A DNA stretch of 16,050 bases from Seribacter sp963934295 (GCA_963934295.1 CAWVXY010000064.1:1-16050), one strand, 5' to 3'. Positions 7,071-15,162 are shown, counted from the first letter of the stretch. The notes: generated by a model not told the origin, from the letters alone. Program-made: numbers and translations.

Positions 7071-8231
7071 ATGAAAAGTTCATCTTTTTTTATATCCCTC
7101 TTTTTGGGCGTTGTATGGTTGCATTCCATTGGATATGGGCAGGCGATTAATTCGTTAAAGGGACAGCCCAGTCGTCCCGGATATGCGAATTTTCATTCCA
7201 ATCTTGGGTTGCAGGAAATTATTGAAGTCGGAGTGCCTGTGAAGGTCGGGAAAATTTCACAATCTGATGGCGTGGTTATCCAAAAATCAATAGGACTCGG
7301 AGACAGGGAAGGAAAGGAGACTGAATTGGTTACCCCAAAATCGGATCTTACTATTCATCCTGGATGGTTTCCTAAGCAAGAACCCGAGGAAAAACCTGAT
7401 TCGGTGCCCGTTAGGAATTCAAAAGAAGTTTCTACTTTGGACCTTTCGGTCAGTGCGGGTTTGCGGGCTTATCAAACTTCCAATGTATTGCGGGTGAATG
7501 CAGGAGAGATGAAATCGGGCGTTTTGGAGAGTAATATTGGGGGAGCAGTGACCCGGTCGAGTCTGCAGGTGGGGGAATATATAACAATGATTCCGCGTTT
7601 GGATGTAATGATGCAGTGGGCCAATTACGGAGAGGATACTGTGAGTGATCTTTTGGATTATCGTTTCACTTTGGCCAAAGGAAGCTTTGCATTTGCTTTC
7701 CCTAATGACTGGACGCTTACACCGGCGATTGAATATAATCTTTTAAACAGTCAATCGAGCGGAGATCGGATGTTTGATGCGGTTGCTCCCTCGGTTAATT
7801 TACAAAAAGCCACGGTGTTCAACGAGAAGTCTATTTTACTGTATGATGTTACCTTGAAGTATAATAAAACTGATAAAGTTGTATCTTTTGAGGCTCCAGG
7901 AGTATTTGCAGACGATGGAGATAATTTGCAATATTCTCTTAACCTTACCTATATCAAGCTTTTGGGAGGAAATAATCAATGGATGTTAATGCCCAGCATT
8001 GGGGTTACGCGTTCGGCTTACCTGAAAAATACCCACGATGGAAGAACGGATTATCTGGTTAATTTAGGAGTAACCGGAATTTACCAATGGAAACCATGGC
8101 TTGGTTTTCAAGCTTTTGCGAATTACACTAACATGTCTACTAATGCTATAGGTGAAAGCTTGTTACTTTCATCATCAAAATCTAAAACGATCGATGTTGG
8201 AGTTGCCATTACTGGAAATTATCAATTTTGA
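7071..8231 (+). CDS. Predicted outer-membrane beta-barrel protein
   Basis: I do not recognise a named family. The 386-residue product has a signal peptide (about 1-24, hydrophobic core FFISLFLGVVWL, cut near GYGQ/A). A soluble N-terminal region with a Pro/Glu-rich linker follows (around residues 98-113). From about residue 122 to the end there are alternating short amphipathic strands with aromatic girdle residues (LDLSVSAGLRAYQ, YSLNLTYIKLL, WLGFQAFANYT, IDVGVAITGNYQF). The last residue is Phe after Tyr-Gln, the classic BAM-recognised C-terminal signal. This fits an outer-membrane barrel of perhaps 10-14 strands. A perfect TATAAT lies at 7048-7053 but has no matching -35 box, so a promoter there is uncertain. 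The FecR-domain gene follows 35 bases later on the same strand and is probably co-transcribed. Confidence 0.7.
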   Translation: MKSSSFFISLFLGVVWLHSIGYGQAINSLKGQPSRPGYANFHSNLGLQEIIEVGVPVKVGKISQSDGVVIQKSIGLGDREGKETELVTPKSDLTIHPGWFPKQEPEEKPDSVPVRNSKEVSTLDLSVSAGLRAYQTSNVLRVNAGEMKSGVLESNIGGAVTRSSLQVGEYITMIPRLDVMMQWANYGEDTVSDLLDYRFTLAKGSFAFAFPNDWTLTPAIEYNLLNSQSSGDRMFDAVAPSVNLQKATVFNEKSILLYDVTLKYNKTDKVVSFEAPGVFADDGDNLQYSLNLTYIKLLGGNNQWMLMPSIGVTRSAYLKNTHDGRTDYLVNLGVTGIYQWKPWLGFQAFANYTNMSTNAIGESLLLSSSKSKTIDVGVAITGNYQF

Positions 8232-8243
8232 AGGTTTGACCTA

Positions 8244-8255
8244 AAGGATATCCTT
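8244..8255. promoter_or_regulatory. 12-bp perfect palindrome ahead of the FecR-domain gene
   Basis: AAGGATATCCTT is fully self-complementary and lies 11 bases before ATG 8267, in the 35-base gap after the barrel gene. It is followed by CTTTTTG. It could be a protein-binding dyad or a very weak terminator (4-bp stem). AT-rich 12-mers of this kind can arise by chance. Confidence 0.2.
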
Positions 8256-8266
8256 CTTTTTGATCT

Positions 8267-9202
8267 ATGCATATGCGAAGGTATTTCTGTATTTTTCTTT
8301 TTTTCTTTTCTCTTTTGTCCACAATCTATGGTCAGGGTATGCATTTAATTATGAACCAAATTGGAGAAGGAGCTTTTATCAATTTGGATGATGGCACAAC
8401 TCAACCCGTTCGTAAGGCAAGTTTTCTTCCCGTTGATTCCCGGGTTACTGTACGTGCACGCAGTGGGATTGAAACCATGTCTGCTGGATATCTCTTTCGA
8501 TATGGCGCGGATACCCGGTTTACACTCTCAGCAGAAGCTCTTCAATTACACGAGGGCTCGATTATGATCCAATCCAGAAAGATCGGAAACCGGATTATTT
8601 TTAGAAGCCCGGAGGCATCAATTCGTCTTTCCGGGATTGGAACCTGTATGCTAGAAGTCGAGACCAATGGGGGACTCAAAGTTGTCGGAGTTCTTGGAAG
8701 GATGATTGTTGGCGTTGGAGAAGACTCATCGGAGGAGGATTTACTTGCGGGTGAGTTGGTTTTTGTGAAGCCTGGTAATTCCGGACTCGGTGATAAAATC
8801 AATGTGAATTTGGAAAAAGTTGTTGAGACATCATTCTTACTTTCCGGTTTTCAAAACGGAGCGAGTTTTCAAGGTTCTCTTTCTTCCGTGGTCCGAGCTC
8901 AACAGGAATCGATTGGAAAGACATATCGTGCAGAAGTCGGGGATGCCAAAGAAACGGATACCTTTGAAATTGTTACACACACTGAAAATGAATCGAAAGA
9001 GCAAAACATTATTGAGGAGAGCCTGGATAACACTTACCCAAGCAAAAATCGTTCATCCTACAAAATACCGGCAACTGATCCATTGGAAGAACTCCTAGGA
9101 CGAACTCCAACCCGATCTAATTCTTTATCTGAAAAGCCCGAAAATTCATCGACGACCGAATCCAGACCGCTACCGGGAACTTTGCTTCGTTTTAAAAACT
9201 AA
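8267..9202 (+). CDS. Stand-alone secreted FecR-domain protein
   Basis: The 311-residue product has a signal peptide (hydrophobic core FCIFLFFFSLLSTIYGQ, about residues 7-23) and then a FecR-like domain at about 27-150. Typical features are a polarity of small beta strands, FLPVDSRVTVRARSGIE (the family's high-charge turn), LFRYGADTRFTLSAE, LHEGSIMIQ and IRLSGIGTCMLEV. Unlike the FecR anti-sigma regulators, there is no cytoplasmic anti-sigma part and no sigma-factor gene nearby. It is therefore more likely a secreted or periplasmic scaffold protein than a signalling partner. The C-terminal third (about 225-311) is low-complexity, rich in Ser, Thr, Glu and Asn, and probably disordered. ATG 8273 (MRRYFC...) is an alternative start with a more standard signal-peptide N-region. 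Its partner may be the barrel protein just upstream. Confidence 0.75.
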   Translation: MHMRRYFCIFLFFFSLLSTIYGQGMHLIMNQIGEGAFINLDDGTTQPVRKASFLPVDSRVTVRARSGIETMSAGYLFRYGADTRFTLSAEALQLHEGSIMIQSRKIGNRIIFRSPEASIRLSGIGTCMLEVETNGGLKVVGVLGRMIVGVGEDSSEEDLLAGELVFVKPGNSGLGDKINVNLEKVVETSFLLSGFQNGASFQGSLSSVVRAQQESIGKTYRAEVGDAKETDTFEIVTHTENESKEQNIIEESLDNTYPSKNRSSYKIPATDPLEELLGRTPTRSNSLSEKPENSSTTESRPLPGTLLRFKN

Positions 9203-9226
9203 CCAAGATTTTTTACTTATTAAAAT

Positions 9227-12200
9227 ATGAATACTTTTACACCGTTAATAATAGCTTCCTCAGGAGGTCATGAATACCTTTATGGTTTATTTTTTCTTAT
9301 TGTTGCTTTGGTGATTGGTGCCGCAACAAGACATTTTCTTCAACGCATCCCACTTCCCTTTACCGTTTTACTTTTGATAATCGGGTTAGCCATGGGTGCA
9401 CTTAATCGTGCATATGGGCCTCATGGTGGGCACGGACATGAGGGTGAACATGCATCTCACACCGAAGGAATGTGGGATAAATTTGTTGATACTTTGAGTG
9501 GCGCAATTACTTGGGGAGGGAATCTGGACGGTCATTTAATTCTGTATGTCTTTTTGCCCATTCTTATTTTCGAAGCTGGTTTTGCATTAGATGTTCATAC
9601 TTTTAAGAAATCTTTCGTTAGTGCATTCTGTCTAGCCGGACCAGGAATTGTAACCGCCACGGTAATGACTGGGGTCGCTTTTTGGGGACTTATACAAATC
9701 TTTGGAGATGCTGGAGGGGTACTCTCAGAATGGAATACGGAGGCCGGGGCCTTCATATGGTTGGCATCAATGCTCTTTGGGGCGGTGGTGAGTGCCACCG
9801 ATCCGGTGGCCGTGGTAGCTTTGCTTAAAGAATTAGGTGCAAGTAAAAAGTTGGGAACTTTAATTGAGGGGGAATCTTTATTAAATGATGGAACGGCAAT
9901 TGTTGCTTTTGTTCTCTTAATTGGGGTGGTAACGGGTTCACAGATAATGGTGACGGAAACTGGTTCCTTTGATACGATGGGTTTTTTAGGTAATACTGCT
10001 GTTGGTTTTGGTAAAATTGGAGCTGCGGGGGGATTAATTGGAGTCTTCTTGGGATTAATTGCAATTTTATGGGTCCGCAAAGTATTTAATGATCCCATGA
10101 TCGAGATCACCGTCGTTCTTGTAACTTCTTATGCGGTCTTTTTTATATGCGAACATTTTTTCCATGTTTCCGGTGTTTTAGGATTGGTTGCACTAGGTAT
10201 TGTAATGGCAGGAATTGGAAGGACTCGAATAAGTCCGGAAGTGGAGCATTTTATGCATGAGTTTTGGGAACTGATTGCTTTTGTGGCCAATGTTATCATT
10301 TTTATCGTGGTTGGTGTAGTTATTGCCCAAAATGCGAATCCTACAGGTATGGACTTTCTAATACTTGGTTTGGTTTATGTTGGAATTCATATCGTTCGTG
10401 CGATTAATATGGGTGCTTTTTATCCGATTATGAAAAAAGCGGGTTATGGACTTCCTGGCAAAGATGCAGTCGTGGTTTGGTGGGGTGCATTGCGTGGTGC
10501 AATAGGTTTGGCTTTGGCTCTCGTAGTTTACACGGAGCATTTCCGCTATGAATTTACGGTTGAAAATGGTGGTTCTGGATATGAAGAGTCCACGACTTCT
10601 GTATTTATTTTGGATAAGGCACAAGCATCTAAGCTTGAAAAAAGTGGTGATTTAAACTGGCATCAAGCCTCCTCTTTGGCCCATGCTGAAGCCATCGTCC
10701 AGGATGGTAAGGTAATTGGAATTGCTCAGACTGCGGATACTGCGAATAAAACTTTGGGCAAAGAGACAACCCAGGATGTTGCTAAAATAAGAGAAGGCTT
10801 ATCCAGTGGAGAAAAAGTAGTTTTGGTCTTGGGAGAGGGTACCGGTGCGATCGCGCAGGCCTCCTTGGTCGGGATTTCATCCCGGGTGCGAGATCAGTTC
10901 CTTTTTCTCATTTCGGGTATCGTACTTTTGACTTTATTGGTGAATGCGACCACGGTTGGACCGTTGGTTAATTATCTTGGACTTACCAAGTTACCTGCGG
11001 TGAAGAAGTTGATGTTTTCCAATGCTTCTGGAAATGTGGCAAATGGTTGTGAACAGGAAATGGACCTTCTTAAAGATGATCGATTCCTTAGTGGTGCGAA
11101 TTGGGGAGAAGTCCGTAAGTATTTACCCGATCCTGTGGCCTATCCATTAACGGCTGATGAATTGGCAGATATGGACACGATTGCTGAAACTAGAAGACGT
11201 CTATTGGAGAGGGAAAGAAGTAGCTACTGGGGACAATTTCGAGCCGGTTTATTGAGTGCTCAGGCGGTCGCCCAATTGGATAATAATCTTAGTGAATTTT
11301 TAGATTTACAGGGTAAAGTACCGATGACCGATCGAGGATACCTAGAGAAGGTTTGCGGTGTGAGTAAATTAACCGAGGCTTTTAAAGATTTACCCTTTTT
11401 AAAAAATCATTTTACCGATCGAATTACAGTCAGTTATGATGCGGCAAAAGGTTTTGTGGTTGCCCAGCAGGATATGGCAAAAATGGTGGATAGTTTGGCA
11501 AAGGAACTTGATGAAAGCGGAGATGTTGAAAAGCTTGATAAAACCACCCGTATGTTAAAAGACGAAATCCGTCAAAACCGATTAAGTGGTCTCAAATTTA
11601 TTCGTAATATGCATGAAAATTATCCTGAAGCTACAGTTGGGATTGAAACAAAGGATGCCATTCGTTCTGTGCTTAACCATGAACGAAATACCATTAAGAA
11701 ATTAAAGTCTGATGGGATGCTTGAAGCTGATGAAGCAGCGAGATTAATTATTGCGGTTGAAGAACGGATGAAAGAGGTAATGGAAAGTTCTTTGGATCTT
11801 CGCCTTCCCGAACCCGAAGAAGTATTAAGAGAAGTAAATTGGTTGAAGGGGATGCCTGATACATTAATTTCCAAAATTGTAAGTGCTTCGGAATCCAAGG
11901 TCTACAACTCCGGTGACACCATTATGAAGCAAGGTGGAGAAGGAGATGGAATGATTGTAATTACAAGGGGAAGTGTGAAGGTTTCCATTGGAGATATTGT
12001 GGTCGACATTATGGGTCGCGGAGCGGTGATTGGAGAAATGGCCGTACTCGCCGGAGTTCCCAGAACCGCAAATGTGGTTTCTGATTCCTCGGTTACCGCC
12101 CTTTGGCTTACCACGGAATCGATGCAGGCAATTATGGCTGAATCTCCCGAATTATCAGGAAGTTTATGGAAGACCGCAGCAATGCGCTTTGCTGAAAATT

Positions 12201-12445
12201 TGATAGGTGCCAAATCCCCATATAATGCATGGGATCAAATGAGGTTGCGTCGATGGTTAAATGCAGGGGAAGTAACTGCTCCTACGGATGGTGAATCGAT
12301 CAATCTTTATGGTAAGGTAGGGATTTTAGTTGATGGACAGGCATCTGCTTCGCCAACTGCTGAACCCATTACTGCACCTGCACTTCTCGATCTTGCAGAA
12401 GCCACATTTTCTAATAACGCGAAAGTATTTATCCGGGAAGCATAA
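9227..12445 (+). CDS. SOS1-like Na+/H+ antiporter (CPA1) with periplasmic insert and cyclic-nucleotide-binding domain
   Basis: The 1072-residue protein has about 13 membrane helices in its first 580 residues, exchanging Na+ (or K+) for H+ across the inner membrane. Ion-site motifs are clear: FLPILIFEAGF, SATDPVAVVALLKELG near 188 with the conserved Asp, EGESLLNDGTAIV near 213, and WWGALRGAIGLALAL at 418-432. These resemble plant SOS1/NHE7-8 more than short bacterial NhaP. A His-rich loop (about 64-80) follows helix 2. An insert at about 440-552 separates the GALRGA helix from the last helix (VRDQFLFLISGIV, from about 553) and contains GGSGY (448-452), EAIVQDGKVIGI (488-499) and GEGTGAIAQASLVG (536-549). 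A helical cytoplasmic region leads to a CAP-type cNMP-binding fold at about 880-985, with GEMAVLAGVPRTA (936-948) including Glu937 and Arg946. The final 80 residues are unassigned. No clear Shine-Dalgarno site precedes ATG 9227. Confidence 0.92.
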   Translation: MNTFTPLIIASSGGHEYLYGLFFLIVALVIGAATRHFLQRIPLPFTVLLLIIGLAMGALNRAYGPHGGHGHEGEHASHTEGMWDKFVDTLSGAITWGGNLDGHLILYVFLPILIFEAGFALDVHTFKKSFVSAFCLAGPGIVTATVMTGVAFWGLIQIFGDAGGVLSEWNTEAGAFIWLASMLFGAVVSATDPVAVVALLKELGASKKLGTLIEGESLLNDGTAIVAFVLLIGVVTGSQIMVTETGSFDTMGFLGNTAVGFGKIGAAGGLIGVFLGLIAILWVRKVFNDPMIEITVVLVTSYAVFFICEHFFHVSGVLGLVALGIVMAGIGRTRISPEVEHFMHEFWELIAFVANVIIFIVVGVVIAQNANPTGMDFLILGLVYVGIHIVRAINMGAFYPIMKKAGYGLPGKDAVVVWWGALRGAIGLALALVVYTEHFRYEFTVENGGSGYEESTTSVFILDKAQASKLEKSGDLNWHQASSLAHAEAIVQDGKVIGIAQTADTANKTLGKETTQDVAKIREGLSSGEKVVLVLGEGTGAIAQASLVGISSRVRDQFLFLISGIVLLTLLVNATTVGPLVNYLGLTKLPAVKKLMFSNASGNVANGCEQEMDLLKDDRFLSGANWGEVRKYLPDPVAYPLTADELADMDTIAETRRRLLERERSSYWGQFRAGLLSAQAVAQLDNNLSEFLDLQGKVPMTDRGYLEKVCGVSKLTEAFKDLPFLKNHFTDRITVSYDAAKGFVVAQQDMAKMVDSLAKELDESGDVEKLDKTTRMLKDEIRQNRLSGLKFIRNMHENYPEATVGIETKDAIRSVLNHERNTIKKLKSDGMLEADEAARLIIAVEERMKEVMESSLDLRLPEPEEVLREVNWLKGMPDTLISKIVSASESKVYNSGDTIMKQGGEGDGMIVITRGSVKVSIGDIVVDIMGRGAVIGEMAVLAGVPRTANVVSDSSVTALWLTTESMQAIMAESPELSGSLWKTAAMRFAENLIGAKSPYNAWDQMRLRRWLNAGEVTAPTDGESINLYGKVGILVDGQASASPTAEPITAPALLDLAEATFSNNAKVFIREA

Positions 12446-12518
12446 AGCTCTATATTATTTCTTACTGAGCGACATTAATTTCCATGGCTTTCTTCTTTGG
12501 AATCTAAAAAGAAATAAA

Positions 12519-12606
<88 letters not shown>

Positions 12607-12629
12607 GTGTACTTAAATGCAGCTTAGAT

Positions 12630-12658
12630 TTAATGGCAAGTTGTGTTCAGTTCGTCAA
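12630..12658 (-). promoter_or_regulatory. Possible promoter of the tRNA-Ser gene
   Basis: On the minus strand a -35-like TTGACG (12658-12653, five of six consensus bases) is followed after 17 bases by CATTAA (12635-12630), with TTAAAT two bases further on as a better -10 match but a 19-base spacer. Transcription would start around 12620, about 15 bases before the tRNA. The -10 element is weak. Confidence 0.35.
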
Positions 12659-12760
12659 CGATCAAAAATTTCAAATGTAAGAATTATTCCAATTTATTTG
12701 TGCTTTTTGGGCTGGTTTGTTTTTTGAGGTTTGCTTGTTTTAAAAGATTGGTTAGATATA

Positions 12761-12764
12761 GAGG
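12761..12764 (+). promoter_or_regulatory. Shine-Dalgarno site that decides the nuoB start
   Basis: GAGG lies 8 bases before ATG 12773, the ideal distance. The other in-frame ATG at 12767 is only 2 bases away and the TTG at 12731 lies upstream of it. This favours 12773 as the start. Few other genes in the window show such a clear site. Confidence 0.55.
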
Positions 12765-12772
12765 AAATGCAT

Positions 12773-13294
12773 ATGACAGCTAACGATGTTGCGTACAATG
12801 GTAAGGTGGAAGGTGATGTAATCGTCACCCGAGCAGATGCAGTTATAAACTGGATCCGCAAGCATTCTGTATGGCCAATGCCTATGGGATTAGCTTGTTG
12901 TGCGATTGAATTAATGGCATCAGCTGCATCCCGTTACGATATTTCTCGATTTGGTATGGAAGTGATGAGATTTTCTCCTAGGCAGTCAGATTGTATGATT
13001 GTCGCGGGTACTGTTACTTATAAAATGGCCGAGGTTGTCCGAAGAATTTATGACCAAATGGGAGATCCCAAATGGGTTGTTGCCATGGGGGCTTGTGCCT
13101 CTACGGGTGGCATGTATCGCTCCTATGCAGTAATGCAAGGCGTTGATAATATCGTTCCGGTTGATGTTTATGTAAGTGGATGTCCACCAAGACCAGAAGC
13201 GTTATTGGATGCAATGATTAAATTGCAGGACAAAATCGGAAACGAATCATCCGTTCGTAATCTCCGAAAGACTAATTCGGTTGCCACCGGTTAA
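12773..13294 (+). CDS. nuoB: NADH-quinone oxidoreductase subunit B
   Basis: NuoB carries cluster N2, the last 4Fe-4S centre of complex I, which passes electrons to quinone at the junction of the peripheral and membrane arms. The 173-residue product has all four ligands: C42 and C43 in GLACCAIELMA, C108 in MGACAST and C137 in SGCPPRPE. FGMEVMRFSPRQSDCMIVAGTVT is the usual signature around residues 60-82. Start 12773 is chosen for the GAGG site 8 bases upstream; longer forms from ATG 12767 or TTG 12731 would add 2 or 14 residues that are not conserved in the family. It opens the visible nuo operon, and nuoA, normally just before it, is absent. Confidence 0.97.
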   Translation: MTANDVAYNGKVEGDVIVTRADAVINWIRKHSVWPMPMGLACCAIELMASAASRYDISRFGMEVMRFSPRQSDCMIVAGTVTYKMAEVVRRIYDQMGDPKWVVAMGACASTGGMYRSYAVMQGVDNIVPVDVYVSGCPPRPEALLDAMIKLQDKIGNESSVRNLRKTNSVATG

Positions 13295-13298
13295 TACT

Positions 13299-13916
13299 AT
13301 GATTGACGAGGATTTTACTAAGAGTTTGCTGGAGAAGCATTCTTATCTCTCTCCACGAGAGTCCATCGATTGGTTTACCGTTCAATGTCCGGATTCAGAA
13401 CTAGTTTCCTTCACTAAGTCGATGAGGGACGATGAGGGTTTTGAAATACTGATTGATTTAACTGCGATTGATCATGGAGAAGGTGCAGATTGTCGGTTTT
13501 CCACGGTTATTCATTTATATTCATTAGTTCATCGCGGTTATGTTCGCATCCACTCCCTGTGTTTGGACAATGATAAGCCGGTCATGCCGTCGGTTTCTGA
13601 AATTTATCCGGCTGCTAATTGGCATGAGCGTGAGACTTTTGATATGTTCGGAATCCACTTTTCGGATCATCCAAATTTGAAACGTATTTTGATGTGGGAT
13701 GAATATCCATACTATCCATTACGCAAGGAATTTCCATTAGCTGGTATAGATACTCCTTTACCGGCAGCAGATGTTGTTGAAGTTACTAAGGCTTCGGTTG
13801 AACCCGCTCCCATGATGGGTGGTCCGTTTGTTTCCTCGAATTCCGGACCAATGAGCGATTCCGAACCCCGGGCAAAAGACGAGAGTTGGACTGAACGAAA
13901 GGAAAAACCTTTATGA
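13299..13916 (+). CDS. nuoC: NADH-quinone oxidoreductase subunit C (30 kDa)
   Basis: NuoC is a structural subunit of the peripheral arm beside NuoD. From ATG 13299 the product has 205 residues. The family signature runs from about 111 to 146: HERETFDMFGIHF, then HPNLKRILMWDEY and PLRKEFP, with the usual WEG/H replaced by YPY before PLRK. The C-terminal tail after about residue 155 is Pro/Ser-rich and ends in charged residues. An upstream in-frame ATG at 13281 would overlap nuoB by 14 bases; 13299 starts four bases after the nuoB stop and gives the more conserved N-terminus. Its stop overlaps the nuoD start as ATGA, pointing to coupled translation. Confidence 0.95.
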   Translation: MIDEDFTKSLLEKHSYLSPRESIDWFTVQCPDSELVSFTKSMRDDEGFEILIDLTAIDHGEGADCRFSTVIHLYSLVHRGYVRIHSLCLDNDKPVMPSVSEIYPAANWHERETFDMFGIHFSDHPNLKRILMWDEYPYYPLRKEFPLAGIDTPLPAADVVEVTKASVEPAPMMGGPFVSSNSGPMSDSEPRAKDESWTERKEKPL

Positions 13917-15154
13917 GCACAACAACTAAAGAAATTTCGATTGGTGATATTGGATCTCGTGGTGCCGAGGCAAACTCCAAGTTAGATGGGGATAGAATGG
14001 CATTAAATGTCGGACCTTCTCATCCAACTACTCACGGTGTGCTTCGTTTGATCATGGAATTAAATGGTGATTTGATTGAGAAGTGCGAACCCGTGCTTGG
14101 TTACCTTCACCGGGGAGATGAAAAAATTGCTGAAAATATGACTTACAATCAATTCGTTCCTTACACGGATCGACTTGATTACCTTGCCCCGCTTTCGAAC
14201 AATGTGGCTTATGCATTGACGGTGGAAAAATTAGCTAATTTAGAAGTACCGCCCCGTTGTCAGGCGATTCGTGTGTTGGTTTGTGAGATGGCTCGTATTT
14301 CCAGTCATCTTTTGGGCATGGGTGTATTCGGTATGGATGCGGGAGCTTGGACTCCCTTTATGTACACTTTTACAGAACGTGAAAAATTGTATACTCTTTT
14401 TGAAGAATTAACCGGTGCTCGTTTTACCACAAGTTACACACGAATTGGTGGAGTTGCCCGTGATATTCCCGATGGTTGGTTGGATAAGGTGGAGAAATTT
14501 GTAGATCAATTACCCAAGGCTATCAGTGAGGTGGAGAAACTGCTTACCCGGAATCGTATCTTTCTTGATCGTACGGAAGGTATCGGCGAAATATCGAAGG
14601 AGGATGCCTTGGCATATGGTTTAACCGGACCTAACCTTAGGGCCGCAGGAGTTGATTTGGATTTACGCAAAGATAAGCCTTACTCTGGTTACGAACAATA
14701 TGATTTTGATGTACCTATTGGTACGAAGGGAGATTGCTATGATAGATACCTTGTTCGTATTGAAGAGGTTCTGCAAAGTATTCGGATTATTAAACAGGTC
14801 ATCAAGGATTTTCCTCCGGGTGCATGGTATGCTGAAGATGCCAAGAAAATTTTTGCCCCACCCAAGGAAAAAATTATGAATAGCATGGAGGAATTAATCC
14901 AGAATTTTATGATCGTTACCGAGGGTCCACAAATTCCAGCGGGAGAAGTTTATTTTGAAGCAGAAAATCCCAAAGGAGCTCTAGGTTTTTATGTTGTTTC
15001 TAAGGGTGGGGGAGTTCCGTACCGTATGAAAATAAGAGCTCCCAGTTTTTGTAATTTAAGTATTTTAGAAAAACTTGCCCCCGGGCATTTTCTTTCCGAT
15101 ATAACGGTCATTTTAGGTAGTCTTGATTTTGTTATGGGCGAGTGTGATCGCTAG
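13913..15154 (+). CDS. nuoD: NADH-quinone oxidoreductase subunit D (49 kDa)
   Basis: NuoD, with NuoB, forms the quinone-binding pocket of complex I. The 413-residue product is of normal length. Recognisable segments are ALNVGPSHPTTHGVLR with the conserved quinone-site His, GYLHRGDEKIAE, YTDRLDYL, TSYTRIGGVARD, RTEGIGEIS, GLTGPNLRAAG, a DCYDRYLVRIEE region, PKGALGFYVVS, PYRMKIRAPSF and the end motif GSLDFVMGECDR. The first 30 residues are a poorly conserved extension; ATG 13913 is supported by a GGAA stretch (13903-13906, within AAAGGAAA) upstream and by the 4-base ATGA overlap with nuoC. It is separate from NuoC, not fused as in E. coli. Confidence 0.98.
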   Translation: MSTTTKEISIGDIGSRGAEANSKLDGDRMALNVGPSHPTTHGVLRLIMELNGDLIEKCEPVLGYLHRGDEKIAENMTYNQFVPYTDRLDYLAPLSNNVAYALTVEKLANLEVPPRCQAIRVLVCEMARISSHLLGMGVFGMDAGAWTPFMYTFTEREKLYTLFEELTGARFTTSYTRIGGVARDIPDGWLDKVEKFVDQLPKAISEVEKLLTRNRIFLDRTEGIGEISKEDALAYGLTGPNLRAAGVDLDLRKDKPYSGYEQYDFDVPIGTKGDCYDRYLVRIEEVLQSIRIIKQVIKDFPPGAWYAEDAKKIFAPPKEKIMNSMEELIQNFMIVTEGPQIPAGEVYFEAENPKGALGFYVVSKGGGVPYRMKIRAPSFCNLSILEKLAPGHFLSDITVILGSLDFVMGECDR

Positions 15155-15162
15155 TCAATTTT

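Larger units (their letters stand above)
12607..12772. other. Intergenic region between tRNA-Ser and nuoB
   Basis: These 166 bases hold the possible minus-strand tRNA promoter (12630-12658) and the nuoB ribosome site (12761-12764). The nuo promoter should lie here. The stretch after 12665 is T-rich, and TTGCTT (12731) with TAGATA (12753) at 16-base spacing is only a poor promoter match that would leave almost no leader. No open frame of interest is seen. Confidence 0.4.

Noticed and set aside
9595..10110. 171-codon minus-strand frame inside the antiporter
   Set aside because: It is antisense to conserved membrane helices and rich in Pro, Thr and Lys as expected of a shadow frame.
12731..12772. 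TTG start giving a 14-residue longer NuoB
   Set aside because: The extra residues are not typical of NuoB, and GAGG lies at ideal distance from ATG 12773.
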